A stretch of DNA of 64,000 nt from Clostridium aquiflavi (GTDB lineage Bacteria; Bacillota; Clostridia; Clostridiales; Clostridiaceae). Below, one piece after another: positions 8,632-17,636 of this stretch. Below the pieces are notes generated by a model. The model was not told the origin of the DNA, did not search any database, and saw nothing but the letters and a program-made list of their open reading frames with translations. The translations under genes were made by a program, and so were the position numbers. The first letter of the stretch is position 1; each line of letters starts with the position of its first letter. The stretch is from contig NZ_JAVJAN010000020.1 in assembly GCF_031344075.1 (NCBI RefSeq), forward strand, positions 1-64,000, read 5' to 3'.

Positions 8632-9571
8632 TAAGAAATTATTAATACTTAGTTTTTCAGCAATAATACTTTGTGTATTGTTTGTAGTAATAGGATTAAA
8701 TTCAAATAATCTTTCATATGCACTGTCAAGAAGGATTCCTAAAGTTATAGCAATAGTTTTAACAGGAGCATCTATAGCATTTTCTTCTGTGATATTTCAA
8801 ACTATAAGTCAGAATCATATATTAACACCTAGTGTTATTGGACTTGATTCATTATATATGTTAATTCAAACAATAATAGTGTTTTTATTTGGATCTAGCA
8901 ATTTATTTTTGACTGATAAAAAATTGAACTTCTTCTTATCACTTATAACAATGCTCTGTTTTACAGGAATTTTGTATAAGTTCTTATTTAAGAAGGGAAG
9001 TAAAAATATATTCTTTTTACTTCTTGTAGGGCTTGTATTTGGAACATTATTTGAGAGTTTAACATCTTTTATGCAGGTAGTTATTGATCCTAATGAGTTT
9101 CAAACTTTACAAAATAAAATGTTTGCAAGTTTTAATAATGTAAATACAAATGTACTTTTTATATCTCTTATAATAGTAATTCTTGTATTTGCATATGTTT
9201 ATGAACATTTAGATACTTTAGATGTAATGCTATTAGGAAGAGAACATTCTATTAATTTAGGTGTAGATTACGATAATATTGTAAAAAAGATGCTTATTTG
9301 TGTAGCAATACTTGTATCAGTAGCTACAGCATTAGTTGGGCCAATAACATTTTTAGGACTTTTAGTAGTAAATATAGCGAGGCAGATGTTACCTACTTAT
9401 AAGCATAAACACTTATTTAGTGCATCAATTCTTATAAGTATAGTTGCTTTAATTGGAGGACAATTAATAGTTGAGAGATATATGAATTTTGGAACAACAG
9501 TAAGTGTAATTATAAATTTTGTTGGAGGAATTTATTTCATATACCTTTTACTAAAGGAGAGAAGTGTATGA
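8621..9571 (+). CDS. iron-siderophore ABC transporter permease, FecCD family (YclO-like)
   Basis: This 316-aa protein is the second FecCD permease of the transporter, forming a heterodimer with the preceding product. Family motifs include SRRIPKVIAIVLTGASIAFSS and VGPITFLGLLVVNIARQ. It starts inside the preceding gene with its own TAGGAGG site and ends overlapping the ATPase start by 4 bp (ATGA). Permease II of the YclNOPQ/FatCD class is the closest match by gene order and sequence style; the siderophore is unknown. Confidence 0.92.
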   Translation: MRHNKKLLILSFSAIILCVLFVVIGLNSNNLSYALSRRIPKVIAIVLTGASIAFSSVIFQTISQNHILTPSVIGLDSLYMLIQTIIVFLFGSSNLFLTDKKLNFFLSLITMLCFTGILYKFLFKKGSKNIFFLLLVGLVFGTLFESLTSFMQVVIDPNEFQTLQNKMFASFNNVNTNVLFISLIIVILVFAYVYEHLDTLDVMLLGREHSINLGVDYDNIVKKMLICVAILVSVATALVGPITFLGLLVVNIARQMLPTYKHKHLFSASILISIVALIGGQLIVERYMNFGTTVSVIINFVGGIYFIYLLLKERSV

Positions 9572-10323
9572 TAACAGTAAAAAATATAACTAAAAAATAT
9601 GGTGAAAAAAAAGTAGTAGATAATGTCTCTTTAGATTTACATGAAAATCAGATAATATCATTTATTGGGCCTAATGGAGCAGGTAAGAGTACATTACTAT
9701 CAATGATAAGTAGACTTGCTAAAAAAGACAGTGGCGATGTCGTAATTGATGCTAAAGAATTATCTACATGGCAAGATAAAGATTTATCAAAAACAATATC
9801 TATATTGAAACAAAACAATAATATAAACATAAGAATTACAGTTAGAGAGCTAGTTACATTTGGAAGATTTCCTTATTGTGGTGGAAATTTAACGAGTGAA
9901 GATAAAGCTTTTGTTGATGAAGCTATTAATTATATGGAACTTACTGATTTGCAAGATAGATATTTAGATGAATTAAGTGGAGGACAAAGGCAAAGAGCTT
10001 ATATAGCTATGGTTATAGCTCAAGATACTAAATATATACTTTTAGATGAACCACTTAATAATTTAGATATGAAACATTCAGTTGAGATTATGAAAATTTT
10101 AAAGAGATTAGTCAATGAAAAGAGTAAAACTGTCATAATAGTTATTCATGATATAAACTTTGCATCATGTTACTCTGACTATATAGTGGCTTTAAAAGAT
10201 GGAAAAGTAGTTAATCAAGGAAAAACAAGTGAAATAATAAATAAGGAGATTTTAGAAAGCATATATGAAATGAATTTTAATGTTACAAATATAGATAATA
10301 GACCAATATGTGTGTATTTTTAA
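9568..10323 (+). CDS. iron-siderophore ABC transporter ATP-binding protein (YclP-like)
   Basis: This 251-aa ATPase energises the siderophore importer. It has Walker A GPNGAGKST (~34-42), the signature LSGGQRQRAYIAM (~135), Walker B YILLDEPLNNLD and the H-loop VIHDINFA. Its length and the D-loop/H-loop spacing are typical of FecE/FepC-type ATPases. The start overlaps the upstream permease stop, so it is co-translated. Confidence 0.95.
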   Translation: MITVKNITKKYGEKKVVDNVSLDLHENQIISFIGPNGAGKSTLLSMISRLAKKDSGDVVIDAKELSTWQDKDLSKTISILKQNNNINIRITVRELVTFGRFPYCGGNLTSEDKAFVDEAINYMELTDLQDRYLDELSGGQRQRAYIAMVIAQDTKYILLDEPLNNLDMKHSVEIMKILKRLVNEKSKTVIIVIHDINFASCYSDYIVALKDGKVVNQGKTSEIINKEILESIYEMNFNVTNIDNRPICVYF

Positions 10324-10624
10324 TCTACGTTTTAAGGCACTAGACAGGCTATTAAAGTGATCCATATTAATTAACGTATATTCTTTGATAATAATAGATT
10401 AAAGATCATTGCAGAGCTGTCTGAAGAGTATAAAGTGTATATCTAATTGAATAGAATCTATTTTTTAGTCACTAAGTAGACTATTAGACGCAAACTAGTA
10501 TTAATTACTATTAGATTATCATTAAAGAATAGAATATTAATTATGGAGTCGTATAGCTTAGATATTAAATTTAGGAGGAAAAATAAGTAAAAACAATAAT
10601 AAATGAAAAATATAGGAGGAAAAA
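10324..10624. other. 300-bp gap inside the siderophore operon
   Basis: There is no terminator with a clear T run and no gene. Two successive GGAGGAAAAA ribosome-binding-like sites precede the binding-protein gene; the second (10616-10623) is correctly placed. A 22-codon stretch ending near 10445 reads like protein but has no start or family match. The unusual length suggests separate regulation, or processing to raise binding-protein levels. Confidence 0.4.
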
Positions 10625-11572
10625 ATGAAAAATATAAGTAAAAAAACAATAATAATAGTGGTAGCAATAATAGTAGGACTTTTTGGAATAGTAGAAGCTA
10701 CTAAGTTTGCAGGAAAAGGTAGTAATGATAATAATGAGAAAATAACAATTACACATAAATTAGGTGAAACTGAAGTAACTAAAAATCCAAAAAGAGTAGT
10801 AGTATTTGATTATGGTGTACTAGATTCTTTAGATGCATTAGGAATTAATGTGGTAGGAGTACCTAAAGATGGAATACCTTCTTATTTAGACAAATATAGT
10901 TCTGATCAGTATATAAGTGTTGGTGGAATAAAAGAGCCAAATTTTGAAAAAGTACATGAAGCAAAGCCTGATTTAATTATAATATCAGGTAGACAAGAAG
11001 AAAGTTATGATGAATTTAGTAAGATAGCTCCAACAATATACTTAGGAATAGAAAATGAAAGTTATATGGAGTCATTTACTAACAATATGAATACTTTAGG
11101 TCAAATATTTGATAAAGAAGGTGAAATTAATAAAAAACTTCAAGGAATAAATTCTAAAATTGCAGAATTAAATAAAAAGACAAGTGAAAGTCAAAAGAAT
11201 GGATTAATAATATTAGCTAATGATGGAAGCTTTAGTGTATATGGTAAAGAATCAAGGTTTGGAATAATTCATCAAAACTTTGGTGTTGCGCCAGTAGATA
11301 GTGATATTGAATCATCTACTCATGGACAAAAGGCTTCATTTGAATATCTTGTTGAAAAGAATCCAGATTATCTTTTCGTAGTAGATAGAAGTGCAGTAAC
11401 TGGAGGACAAATATCTGCTAAAGCCCTTTTAGATAATGAATTAGTAAAAAGTACGAATGCATACAAAAATAATAATATAGTATATTTAGATGCTAATGTA
11501 TGGTATATAGCAACTGGTGGAATAAATACAACATTAACAATGATAGAAGAAATTGAACAAGCATTTAAGTAA
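10625..11572 (+). CDS. siderophore-binding protein of the ABC importer (YclQ/FatB-like)
   Basis: This 315-aa extracytoplasmic periplasmic-binding-type protein has one hydrophobic N-terminal segment (residues ~8-24) and then the two-lobed ligand-binding fold. KNPKRVVVFDYGVLDSLDALG and HEAKPDLIIISGRQ are the typical N-lobe strands, and LVKSTNAYKNNNIVYLDANVWY is a C-lobe strand seen in YclQ/FatB/CeuE proteins. It lacks the lipobox cysteine expected for a Gram-positive lipoprotein: no Cys occurs at all near the N-terminus. It is therefore probably held by an uncleaved membrane helix, or the signal peptide is unconventional. It closes the operon and is followed by a terminator. Confidence 0.9.
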   Translation: MKNISKKTIIIVVAIIVGLFGIVEATKFAGKGSNDNNEKITITHKLGETEVTKNPKRVVVFDYGVLDSLDALGINVVGVPKDGIPSYLDKYSSDQYISVGGIKEPNFEKVHEAKPDLIIISGRQEESYDEFSKIAPTIYLGIENESYMESFTNNMNTLGQIFDKEGEINKKLQGINSKIAELNKKTSESQKNGLIILANDGSFSVYGKESRFGIIHQNFGVAPVDSDIESSTHGQKASFEYLVEKNPDYLFVVDRSAVTGGQISAKALLDNELVKSTNAYKNNNIVYLDANVWYIATGGINTTLTMIEEIEQAFK

Positions 11573-11597
11573 ATATTTATAGAATTTTCAATGTAAA

Positions 11598-11640
11598 TTA
11601 AAAATCATGTGTAGAATAATGTCTACATATGATTTTTTTC
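11598..11640 (+). terminator. siderophore operon terminator
   Basis: A stem (AAAATCATGTGTAGA... / ...TCTACATATGATTTT) followed by a T run lies ~25 bp after the binding-protein stop codon. Confidence 0.85.
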
Positions 11641-11742
11641 TTTTAATAAGATAATAGAATAGGCATAGTTATAAAGAACTTTTTTGTTATCAAAAAATGT
11701 AGAGAATAATTTAAATCATAATTTTAGTATTCCACAAGGAAA

Positions 11743-11787
11743 TTTTAAATATAACTGGAAAGTTAAATTCCAGTTATATTTAAAATC
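11743..11787 (-). terminator. terminator of the duplicated P-loop ATPase gene
   Basis: A perfect 18-bp inverted repeat (ATTTTAAATATAACTGGA / TCCAGTTATATTTAAAAT) with a 9-nt loop lies just beyond the 3' end of the minus-strand gene. Confidence 0.7.
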
Positions 11788-11845
11788 AAATACTTAATTT
11801 ACATAAATTATTTGATATTTTTAATTGATTTGATAGATTTTGTGT

Positions 11846-12943
11846 TTATTCAAAAGTTTTTATTAAATCAACTAAACTTTGCTTTATATCATCAATTTTA
11901 TTAAAATCAATTGTATTAATATATATCTTTTCTAAATCATCATGATAAGATTTAGCTTTTGCAAGATATAGGGTAGCTTTTGAAATTTCTTCTTTATATT
12001 TTGATTGAATAACAGATAAGTTATTAGCATATTTTTCATCAGTACCTGGAGTTATTAGTTCTGTATACATATCTATTACAAAATCATTTTCTTTAGTTGG
12101 AAAATATTCATGTGGAGCAGTTGAATCAAAGATGCATACGTCTAATTCTCTCATTATAACCATATCTAGGCTATCTGGATCAAATCCACAATGATATACT
12201 TCAGCATCAATTCCTCTTAACTTACATTCTTTTACTAATTTTTTTAATAGTGTAGATTTTCCAGACCCAGGTCTTCCTTTTACAAAATATCTATTAGAAA
12301 CGTTCTCAGTTAAGTTTTCAACAAAATTAACGGGGCCTTTAGGTGTAGATCCACCTAAAAATCTATCTTTTATTACAGCAGTTTTGTTGAATTTAGTATT
12401 TCCTATAAGTTTTTTTATAACATCTGCTGTTAGTTCATTTGCTTTTTTAAAATCCATATTTTCAATGTATATTTTTTCCCAATCATCATGTATTACAAGG
12501 GCTTTTTCAAATAGTTTATAAGCATTATTATAACAAGATGAAATATGCTTTTTAATTTTTAGTATATCTTTTGTATGTTCTTTTAATTTATTAGTATCCC
12601 AAGCAACGCCTAAGTTAACATACTCTTCAATAGCACCAGGAGCAGTAGGTTCTATAACATGAGGAGCAGTTCCATCAACTATTGCTACTTTAATTTTTGG
12701 TATTATTACTCCATCAAGAGAATCATTATCAGAAGAACAGTGAATGAATTCTATATCATAACCTTTATTGCACCATTCATCTCCAATAGATTTTATAAGT
12801 GTAGATTTTCCACAGCCAGGTCCACCTTTTAGAATATATATTTTATCTAAGTTATCTAAATTAGATGAAAATAAGTTACAAAACCCTTTTGAAGTATTAG
12901 CAGAAGCAAAATAATTTAAAATTTTTCCAGCCAAGTTCATCAA
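11846..12943 (-). CDS. P-loop ATPase with two tandem homologous domains (PRK06851-like), function unknown
   Basis: This 365-aa protein is built as an internal duplication. Each half has a Walker A motif (LKGGPGCGKST near 39-48 and VKGRPGSGKST near 223-232). Each then has an (F/Y)-I-H-C / V-Y-H-C-G segment with xDxDSLD (SSDNDSLDGV and FDPDSLDMV), and an IVDGTAPHVIEPT / IFDSTAPHEYFPT block. Each half ends in a helical segment with HDDWEKIYIEN or HDDLEKIYINT. The architecture matches the PRK06851 group of uncharacterised spore-former ATPases. No membrane segments are seen. It is monocistronic on the minus strand. Kinase-like or regulatory roles are possible, but none is supported. Confidence 0.85.
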   Translation of the reverse strand: MMNLAGKILNYFASANTSKGFCNLFSSNLDNLDKIYILKGGPGCGKSTLIKSIGDEWCNKGYDIEFIHCSSDNDSLDGVIIPKIKVAIVDGTAPHVIEPTAPGAIEEYVNLGVAWDTNKLKEHTKDILKIKKHISSCYNNAYKLFEKALVIHDDWEKIYIENMDFKKANELTADVIKKLIGNTKFNKTAVIKDRFLGGSTPKGPVNFVENLTENVSNRYFVKGRPGSGKSTLLKKLVKECKLRGIDAEVYHCGFDPDSLDMVIMRELDVCIFDSTAPHEYFPTKENDFVIDMYTELITPGTDEKYANNLSVIQSKYKEEISKATLYLAKAKSYHDDLEKIYINTIDFNKIDDIKQSLVDLIKTFE

Positions 12944-13146
12944 CTCCTAAATAAAAATAATTTTAACACTAAATATTATATGACTAGAATTTTTATATGT
13001 GTAAATTTGATAAAATATACATTAATTAAGTATTAAGATTTTTGTATGTCATTTAAAACAGAATCAAATTTTTGAATTTAATAAAAGTATAAAAAAACAT
13101 ATAAAGCACATAATATTCTTGTAACAAATTATAGGGAGTGAAGAAT

Positions 13147-13305
13147 ATGAATAAAAATCCAAGTATAAAATGTTCAGTTGCATCATGCAAATATCATAAT
13201 GAGTCACAAAATTATTGTACGTTAGATCAAATTAATGTAGGTACACATGAATCACATCCAAAACAAGTAGAATGTACAGATTGTGAATCTTTTCAACTAA
13301 GATAA
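13147..13305 (+). CDS. DUF1540 family small Cys-rich protein
   Basis: This 52-aa protein runs from an ATG behind AGGGAGTGAAGAAT to TAA. Cysteines occur as C9, C14, C24, C43 and C46, in the arrangement CSVASCKYHNESQNYC...ECTDCESF. This is the DUF1540 pattern, a short putative metal-binding domain common in clostridia. A terminator follows, so it is its own unit. The molecular function is unknown. Confidence 0.85.
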   Translation: MNKNPSIKCSVASCKYHNESQNYCTLDQINVGTHESHPKQVECTDCESFQLR

Positions 13306-13332
13306 TTTAGTTTATAATTAACCCAAGTAGTG

Positions 13333-13372
13333 AAAGAGATTTAAAGAAAATTTTTCTTTAAATCTCTTTTTC
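13333..13372 (+). terminator. terminator of the DUF1540 gene
   Basis: A stem (AAAGAGATTTAAAGAAAA / TTTTCTTTAAATCTCTTT) is followed by a T run. Confidence 0.85.
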
Positions 13373-13420
13373 TATTATAATTAAATTTAGTACGGTGATT
13401 TTAAAATTTAATTTAAATAA

Positions 13421-13491
13421 AGGCTGTGTTTTAGCTGAGTATTAAAGGGATAAGTAAAGCTGGACTGAACAATTGAACTTAAGAATATGGA
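13421..13491 (+). repeat. family B dispersed repeat, partial copy
   Basis: AGGCTGTGTTTTAGCTGAGT followed by TAAGTAAAGCTGGACTGAAC and AATTGAACTTAAGAAT matches blocks of the family B repeats at 28863-28964, 43290-43480 and 44655-44900. Confidence 0.6.
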
Positions 13492-13500
13492 GGAAACTTT

Positions 13501-14448
13501 ATGGAATATAATTGGGAGAGGTCGTTACCTTTTTTTTATATAGATTTAGATATAGCTAATAAGCTTTTTAAGAAAACTTTATTAAATGAAGAGGTAGAGA
13601 GTATAGATCCTATTAACGAAGGGTGTAGAAGCAGTAATTATGTATTAGAAACTAATAATAGAAATAAATATATACTTAAAATATTCCCTGAGTGTGATTG
13701 CTATTATGAAAGGGAAAATAATTTATTAAATCTACTTAAAAATGATATTTTAGTACAAAGAGTTTATTTAATATCTAGTAGTAATATTATAAAAAATAAG
13801 ATTTTTGGTATTTATGAATATATAGAGGGGGTTAATTTAGGTAAGGCAATTAGAGGTGGATCTAAAATTGATAAAAATTTAATAGAAGAATTAGCTATGA
13901 CATTAGCAAAGATACATAAATTTAAATATAAAGAATGTGGAAAACTAGATAAAAACTTAAATATAATCCACAAGTTATCCCCGCTATATACATGGTATGA
14001 AGAAAATATGGGGATAAATTTTAAAAATAGATTAGGTGATAATATAGTTAAGAAAATAAATTATATAGTAAATTATAATAAAGAAATGTTATTAGAATTA
14101 GATAAAAATATATCTTTAATTCATGGCGATTTTCAAGGAACTAATATACTTGTAAAAGATAATAAAATATCTGCAATAATAGATTGGGAATTTTCTATGG
14201 CAGGAAATCCATTGATAGATATAGGTGAATTATTTAGATATGAGGAGTATTTTGATAATGATTTAATTAAAATATTTGAAAAACAGTATAATAAATATTC
14301 AGATGATAAATTAATTGATGAATGGTATAAAATATCTAAGCTAGTTGATTTAATTAGTTTAATTAAATTAATTAATACTAAAGATGATATGCCTAATAAA
14401 CATAAAGAAATAAAGAAACTTATAATAAATACATTAGAACTGTTTTAA
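13501..14448 (+). CDS. aminoglycoside phosphotransferase / choline kinase-like (APH family) kinase
   Basis: This 315-aa protein has a protein-kinase-like APH fold. An N-lobe with GCRSSNYVLETNNRNKYILKIF carries the ATP-binding lysine. The hinge is FGIYEYIEG. The catalytic loop IHGDFQGTN has Asp at ~210, and the metal-binding IDWEFSMAGNPLIDIGELF follows. These are the Brenner-type motifs of small-molecule kinases (APH, choline, homoserine or fructosamine kinases). The substrate cannot be deduced, and resistance should not be assumed because such proteins are common in clostridial genomes. The ATG follows TGGAGGAAACTTT. Confidence 0.85.
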   Translation: MEYNWERSLPFFYIDLDIANKLFKKTLLNEEVESIDPINEGCRSSNYVLETNNRNKYILKIFPECDCYYERENNLLNLLKNDILVQRVYLISSSNIIKNKIFGIYEYIEGVNLGKAIRGGSKIDKNLIEELAMTLAKIHKFKYKECGKLDKNLNIIHKLSPLYTWYEENMGINFKNRLGDNIVKKINYIVNYNKEMLLELDKNISLIHGDFQGTNILVKDNKISAIIDWEFSMAGNPLIDIGELFRYEEYFDNDLIKIFEKQYNKYSDDKLIDEWYKISKLVDLISLIKLINTKDDMPNKHKEIKKLIINTLELF

Positions 14449-14645
14449 TAGAGTGTTGATATTATAGTATAAAGCTTGTGGACGAAATGTAAAAAGGAAA
14501 CTCGACTTCTGATAGTCGCTGAGTAAGTTCGAGGAGCGAAATATAAAATTCCGACTCTCACTTAAGAATACTAAAAATAAAAAATCATAATAAAGATGTT
14601 TTTTAGGAATACTAACTTTATTAAAGATTCTTAGTAGAACCATAC
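14449..14645. repeat. family B dispersed repeat cluster
   Basis: This gap contains AGAGTGTTGATAT, GGAAACTCGACTTC, GCTGAGTAAGTTCGA, AATATAAAATTCC and TCTCACTTAAG. All of these recur in the same order at 21870-21950 and 22110-22240. It folds partly on itself. No coding potential. Confidence 0.7.
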
Positions 14646-14665
14646 GTATAGGAGAGAATAATAAA

Positions 14666-15286
14666 ATGGAAGAGAAAAAGATATTTTTAGAGATAGAGAA
14701 TCATTTACTTAATGATGAAAAACCATCTTTATTTTTAAATGAAGCATTGCATAAAGGTAGTTTTGATAAATATCCACTATCAATGATTAAAGATTTAAAA
14801 GAAGTACCTCAAAATCCAAAGTATCATCCAGAAGGGAATGTATTTATACATACAATGATGGTAGTTGATGAAGGTGCTAAAAGACGTGAAATAAGTAATG
14901 ATAACAGAATATTTATGTGGGCTTTATTATTACATGATATAGGAAAAAAGCCTACTACTAAAATGAGAAAAGGAAGATTGACTTCATATGATCATGATAA
15001 AGTTGGAGCAGAAATGGCAGAAGAATTTTTAAATTATTTTAATGAGAGTCAGGAATTTATAACATATGTTAGAAAATTAATAAGATGGCATATGCAGAGT
15101 TTATTTGTTATTAAAAATACCAAATTTCAAGATGTTGAAGGCATTCTAAAAGATGTCAGTGTAGATGATATAGCATTAGTATCATTATGCGATAGATTAG
15201 GTAGAGGTGGATTAGATAATTCATTAAGAGAACAAACCTTAAATGATATAGAATTTTTTAAGAAGACATTGAATAGCAAGAAATAA
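14666..15286 (+). CDS. HD-domain hydrolase (HDIG type)
   Basis: This 206-aa cytoplasmic HD-superfamily phosphohydrolase has the metal ligands in order: HPEGNVFIHTMMVVDEG, ALLLHDIGKKPTT (the HD pair), DHDKVGAEMAEEF and WHMQ. SLCDRLGRG carries the last Asp. The arrangement resembles the HD domain of tRNA nucleotidyltransferases and of related stand-alone nucleotidases/phosphodiesterases, with no nucleotidyltransferase domain. The ATG follows TAGGAGAGAATAATAAA. The substrate is unknown. Confidence 0.85.
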   Translation: MEEKKIFLEIENHLLNDEKPSLFLNEALHKGSFDKYPLSMIKDLKEVPQNPKYHPEGNVFIHTMMVVDEGAKRREISNDNRIFMWALLLHDIGKKPTTKMRKGRLTSYDHDKVGAEMAEEFLNYFNESQEFITYVRKLIRWHMQSLFVIKNTKFQDVEGILKDVSVDDIALVSLCDRLGRGGLDNSLREQTLNDIEFFKKTLNSKK

Positions 15287-15348
15287 AATTTAACATTTAA
15301 AATTATTTTTAATAATATGAATTAGAGTAATTATTAAGGAGTATATAG

Positions 15349-15861
15349 ATGTTTAGAATGTTTCCATTTAAATTTGGGGGAACTATAAATATAGGAAATT
15401 TGGGAAATATGATAGGATCTTTTTTTGATGATATAGACTTATCAGGTTTAATAAATGAATTAGATCAAGAATATGAAGAAGAATATTCTCAAGAATCAGA
15501 AGATTTACAAAATGAAGATGTAGCTGAATTTATAAAATTAGAAGAATATAATGATATGTATATATTGACTATTGAGTTGAATGGAGTAGATTTAAGACAA
15601 ACCAGTATACAATATAATCCTGGAAAGTTATCAATAAATTTAAATAAGATGGAAAAAGTATCACAACATATAGGGATGCTTTCATCAAATTATATGGTAA
15701 AGAAAAATTATAAAAAAGAATTTGATAAGATAGAATCTATAGACGAAAGTAAAATTATAAAAATATTAGAAAATGGAGTACTTAAAATATCTATGCCTAA
15801 AAAATATGCATTAAATGAAGACTCTAAAATAATAGATGTTAAAAGCTATATAGAAAATTAA
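15349..15861 (+). CDS. Hsp20/alpha-crystallin-like protein
   Basis: This 170-aa protein has an N-terminal Gly/hydrophobic region (1-45), an acidic linker (ELDQEYEEEYSQESEDLQNED) and an alpha-crystallin-like beta domain (~60-155). That domain includes YILTIELNGVDLRQTSIQY and the conserved ENGVLKISMPK (G-V-L) motif. This is how small heat-shock chaperones end their core domain. It lacks the classic C-terminal IxI tail, so it is a divergent member. A terminator follows. Confidence 0.75.
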   Translation: MFRMFPFKFGGTINIGNLGNMIGSFFDDIDLSGLINELDQEYEEEYSQESEDLQNEDVAEFIKLEEYNDMYILTIELNGVDLRQTSIQYNPGKLSINLNKMEKVSQHIGMLSSNYMVKKNYKKEFDKIESIDESKIIKILENGVLKISMPKKYALNEDSKIIDVKSYIEN

Positions 15862-15893
15862 AATTAGGGAAGATTAAATCTTCCCTAATTTTA
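15860..15893. terminator. bidirectional terminator
   Basis: The stem AAAATTAGGGAAGATT / AATCTTCCCTAATTTT lies between two convergent genes (Hsp20-like and DEAD-box helicase). Confidence 0.85.
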
Positions 15894-15908
15894 TAAAAGT
15901 TCTAAATA

Positions 15909-17489
15909 TTATTTTCTTTTATTAGCTACTTCAACATTAACTTTTTTTCTATTTATTTTACCGCCGATACATTTCTCTAATACTTTAGAAGAAACATCTT
16001 CATCTATAGTCACAAATGAGAAATTATCCATAAGATCTATTTTACCAATAGCAGCAGGTCTTACTCTACTTTGATCTTTTATGTAGTTTATTAAGATTTT
16101 TGGAGTTAAGCCATCTTTCTTTCCAACAGAGAAGAATAAACGTACATCATTTTTTGAAGCACTAGGTGCATCTAATGTATCAGTATTATATTCAAAACTG
16201 CTTTCATTTTCGAATTTTATTTTCATTAAAGATGCTATTATAGAAATTGGATCATAAGCTTCATTTAATTCTATAGCACTTGGAACAAATGTGCTAAAAT
16301 CACCACTATCAATAGTTTCTTTAATTTCATTAACTATATTAGTGAATTTTCTACTATGTATTTCATTAGCTGTTGGAACTGATTTTTCTGTTATTGTACT
16401 TTTAGTTACTCTTTGAATTTGTTTAAGCATACCTAATTCTTTTGGAGTTACTAAAGAATATGCAGTACCAGTTCTATTTGCTCTACCAGTTCTTCCTATT
16501 CTATGAACATATGATTCTACATCTTGTGGTAAATCATAATTTATTACATGTGTAATACCGTCAACGTCAATACCTCTAGCAGCTACATCAGTTGCGATTA
16601 ATAAGTTTAATGAACCATCTTTAAATTTCTTTAAAGTAGTTAATCTATGAACTTGAGACATATCTCCATGCATACCCTCAACTACATATCCTTTACCTTG
16701 AAGTTCTTCAACTAATTCGTCAACACCTCTCTTAGTTCGACAGAATATTATAGCAGAAGAAGGATTATCTAAATCTAATAATCTACAAAGTGCTTCAAGT
16801 CTATGTTTATTGTTAATCATAAAATAGTTTTGTTCTATTTTAGATACTGTAAGTGAACTTCTCTTTATTGCTACGTGCTTAGCATCTGCTTTCATGTAAT
16901 TCTTAGCTAATTTTGCTATTGGAGCAGGCATAGTAGCAGAGAATAATAAAGTTTGTCTTTCAGCAGGAGTATTACTTATTATAGTTTCAATATCTTCGAT
17001 GAATCCCATATTAAGCATTTCGTCAGCTTCATCTAATACTAGGAAATCTACTGTATTTAATTTAAGTATTTTTCTGTTTATAAGGTCTAACACTCTTCCA
17101 GGAGTTCCAACAACAATATCAATGTTATCTCTTCTTAAGGCTTTGATTTGTCTATCGATAGACTCTCCACCATAAACAGGTAATACATTTGCTTTTTCAT
17201 ATTTTGAAAGCTTTTTAAGTTCATCATTTACTTGTACAGCAAGCTCTCTTGTAGGAGCTAAAATAAGTGCTTTAATTCCGTTCGTGTCATTTAATCTGCT
17301 AAGTATAGGACAACCATACGCAGCAGTTTTTCCTGTACCAGTTTGTGCTTGACCAATTAAGTCAAAACCTTCTAGTGTTACAGGTATACTTTCTTCTTGT
17401 ATTTGAGAAGGGGTATTAAATCCTAAATCCTCTATTGCTTTTACAATTGTGTCTTTAAGACCTAAAGAATAAAATTTGTTATCGTTCAT
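15909..17489 (-). CDS. DEAD-box RNA helicase with DbpA-type RNA-binding C-terminus (CsdA/DeaD-like)
   Basis: This 526-aa RNA helicase carries all core motifs: Q motif GFNTPSQIQEESIP, motif I AQTGTGKT, Ia PTRELAVQV, II DEAD (in LVLDEADEML), III SAT, IV IIFCRT, V ATDVAARGIDV and VI HRIGRTGR. The C-terminal ~75 residues (VRLFFSVGKKDGLTPKILINY onwards) form a DbpA/CsdA-type RNA-binding domain, known to target structured RNA such as 23S rRNA. Likely roles are ribosome assembly and cold adaptation. It is monocistronic on the minus strand. Confidence 0.95.
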   Translation of the reverse strand: MNDNKFYSLGLKDTIVKAIEDLGFNTPSQIQEESIPVTLEGFDLIGQAQTGTGKTAAYGCPILSRLNDTNGIKALILAPTRELAVQVNDELKKLSKYEKANVLPVYGGESIDRQIKALRRDNIDIVVGTPGRVLDLINRKILKLNTVDFLVLDEADEMLNMGFIEDIETIISNTPAERQTLLFSATMPAPIAKLAKNYMKADAKHVAIKRSSLTVSKIEQNYFMINNKHRLEALCRLLDLDNPSSAIIFCRTKRGVDELVEELQGKGYVVEGMHGDMSQVHRLTTLKKFKDGSLNLLIATDVAARGIDVDGITHVINYDLPQDVESYVHRIGRTGRANRTGTAYSLVTPKELGMLKQIQRVTKSTITEKSVPTANEIHSRKFTNIVNEIKETIDSGDFSTFVPSAIELNEAYDPISIIASLMKIKFENESSFEYNTDTLDAPSASKNDVRLFFSVGKKDGLTPKILINYIKDQSRVRPAAIGKIDLMDNFSFVTIDEDVSSKVLEKCIGGKINRKKVNVEVANKRK

Positions 17490-17636
17490 TAAATATCCTC
17501 GTTTCTTTTATCTAAAATTGGTTACTTTATATTACTTAATTTACATAAGTCAAATAAAATAAGTTTAACAGAGTAGTTTATATAATGTCAAATCTAAAAA
17601 ATTTACAAATTTTGAAATTTATAAATCTTGAAATTG

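Noticed and set aside
10376..10445. 22-codon protein-like stretch between the ABC ATPase and binding-protein genes
   Set aside because: It has no start codon, stops just upstream and no recognisable family; likely chance in an AT-rich gap.
13501..14448. Aminoglycoside resistance gene
   Set aside because: The APH fold is shared by many housekeeping small-molecule kinases; nothing in sequence or context supports resistance.
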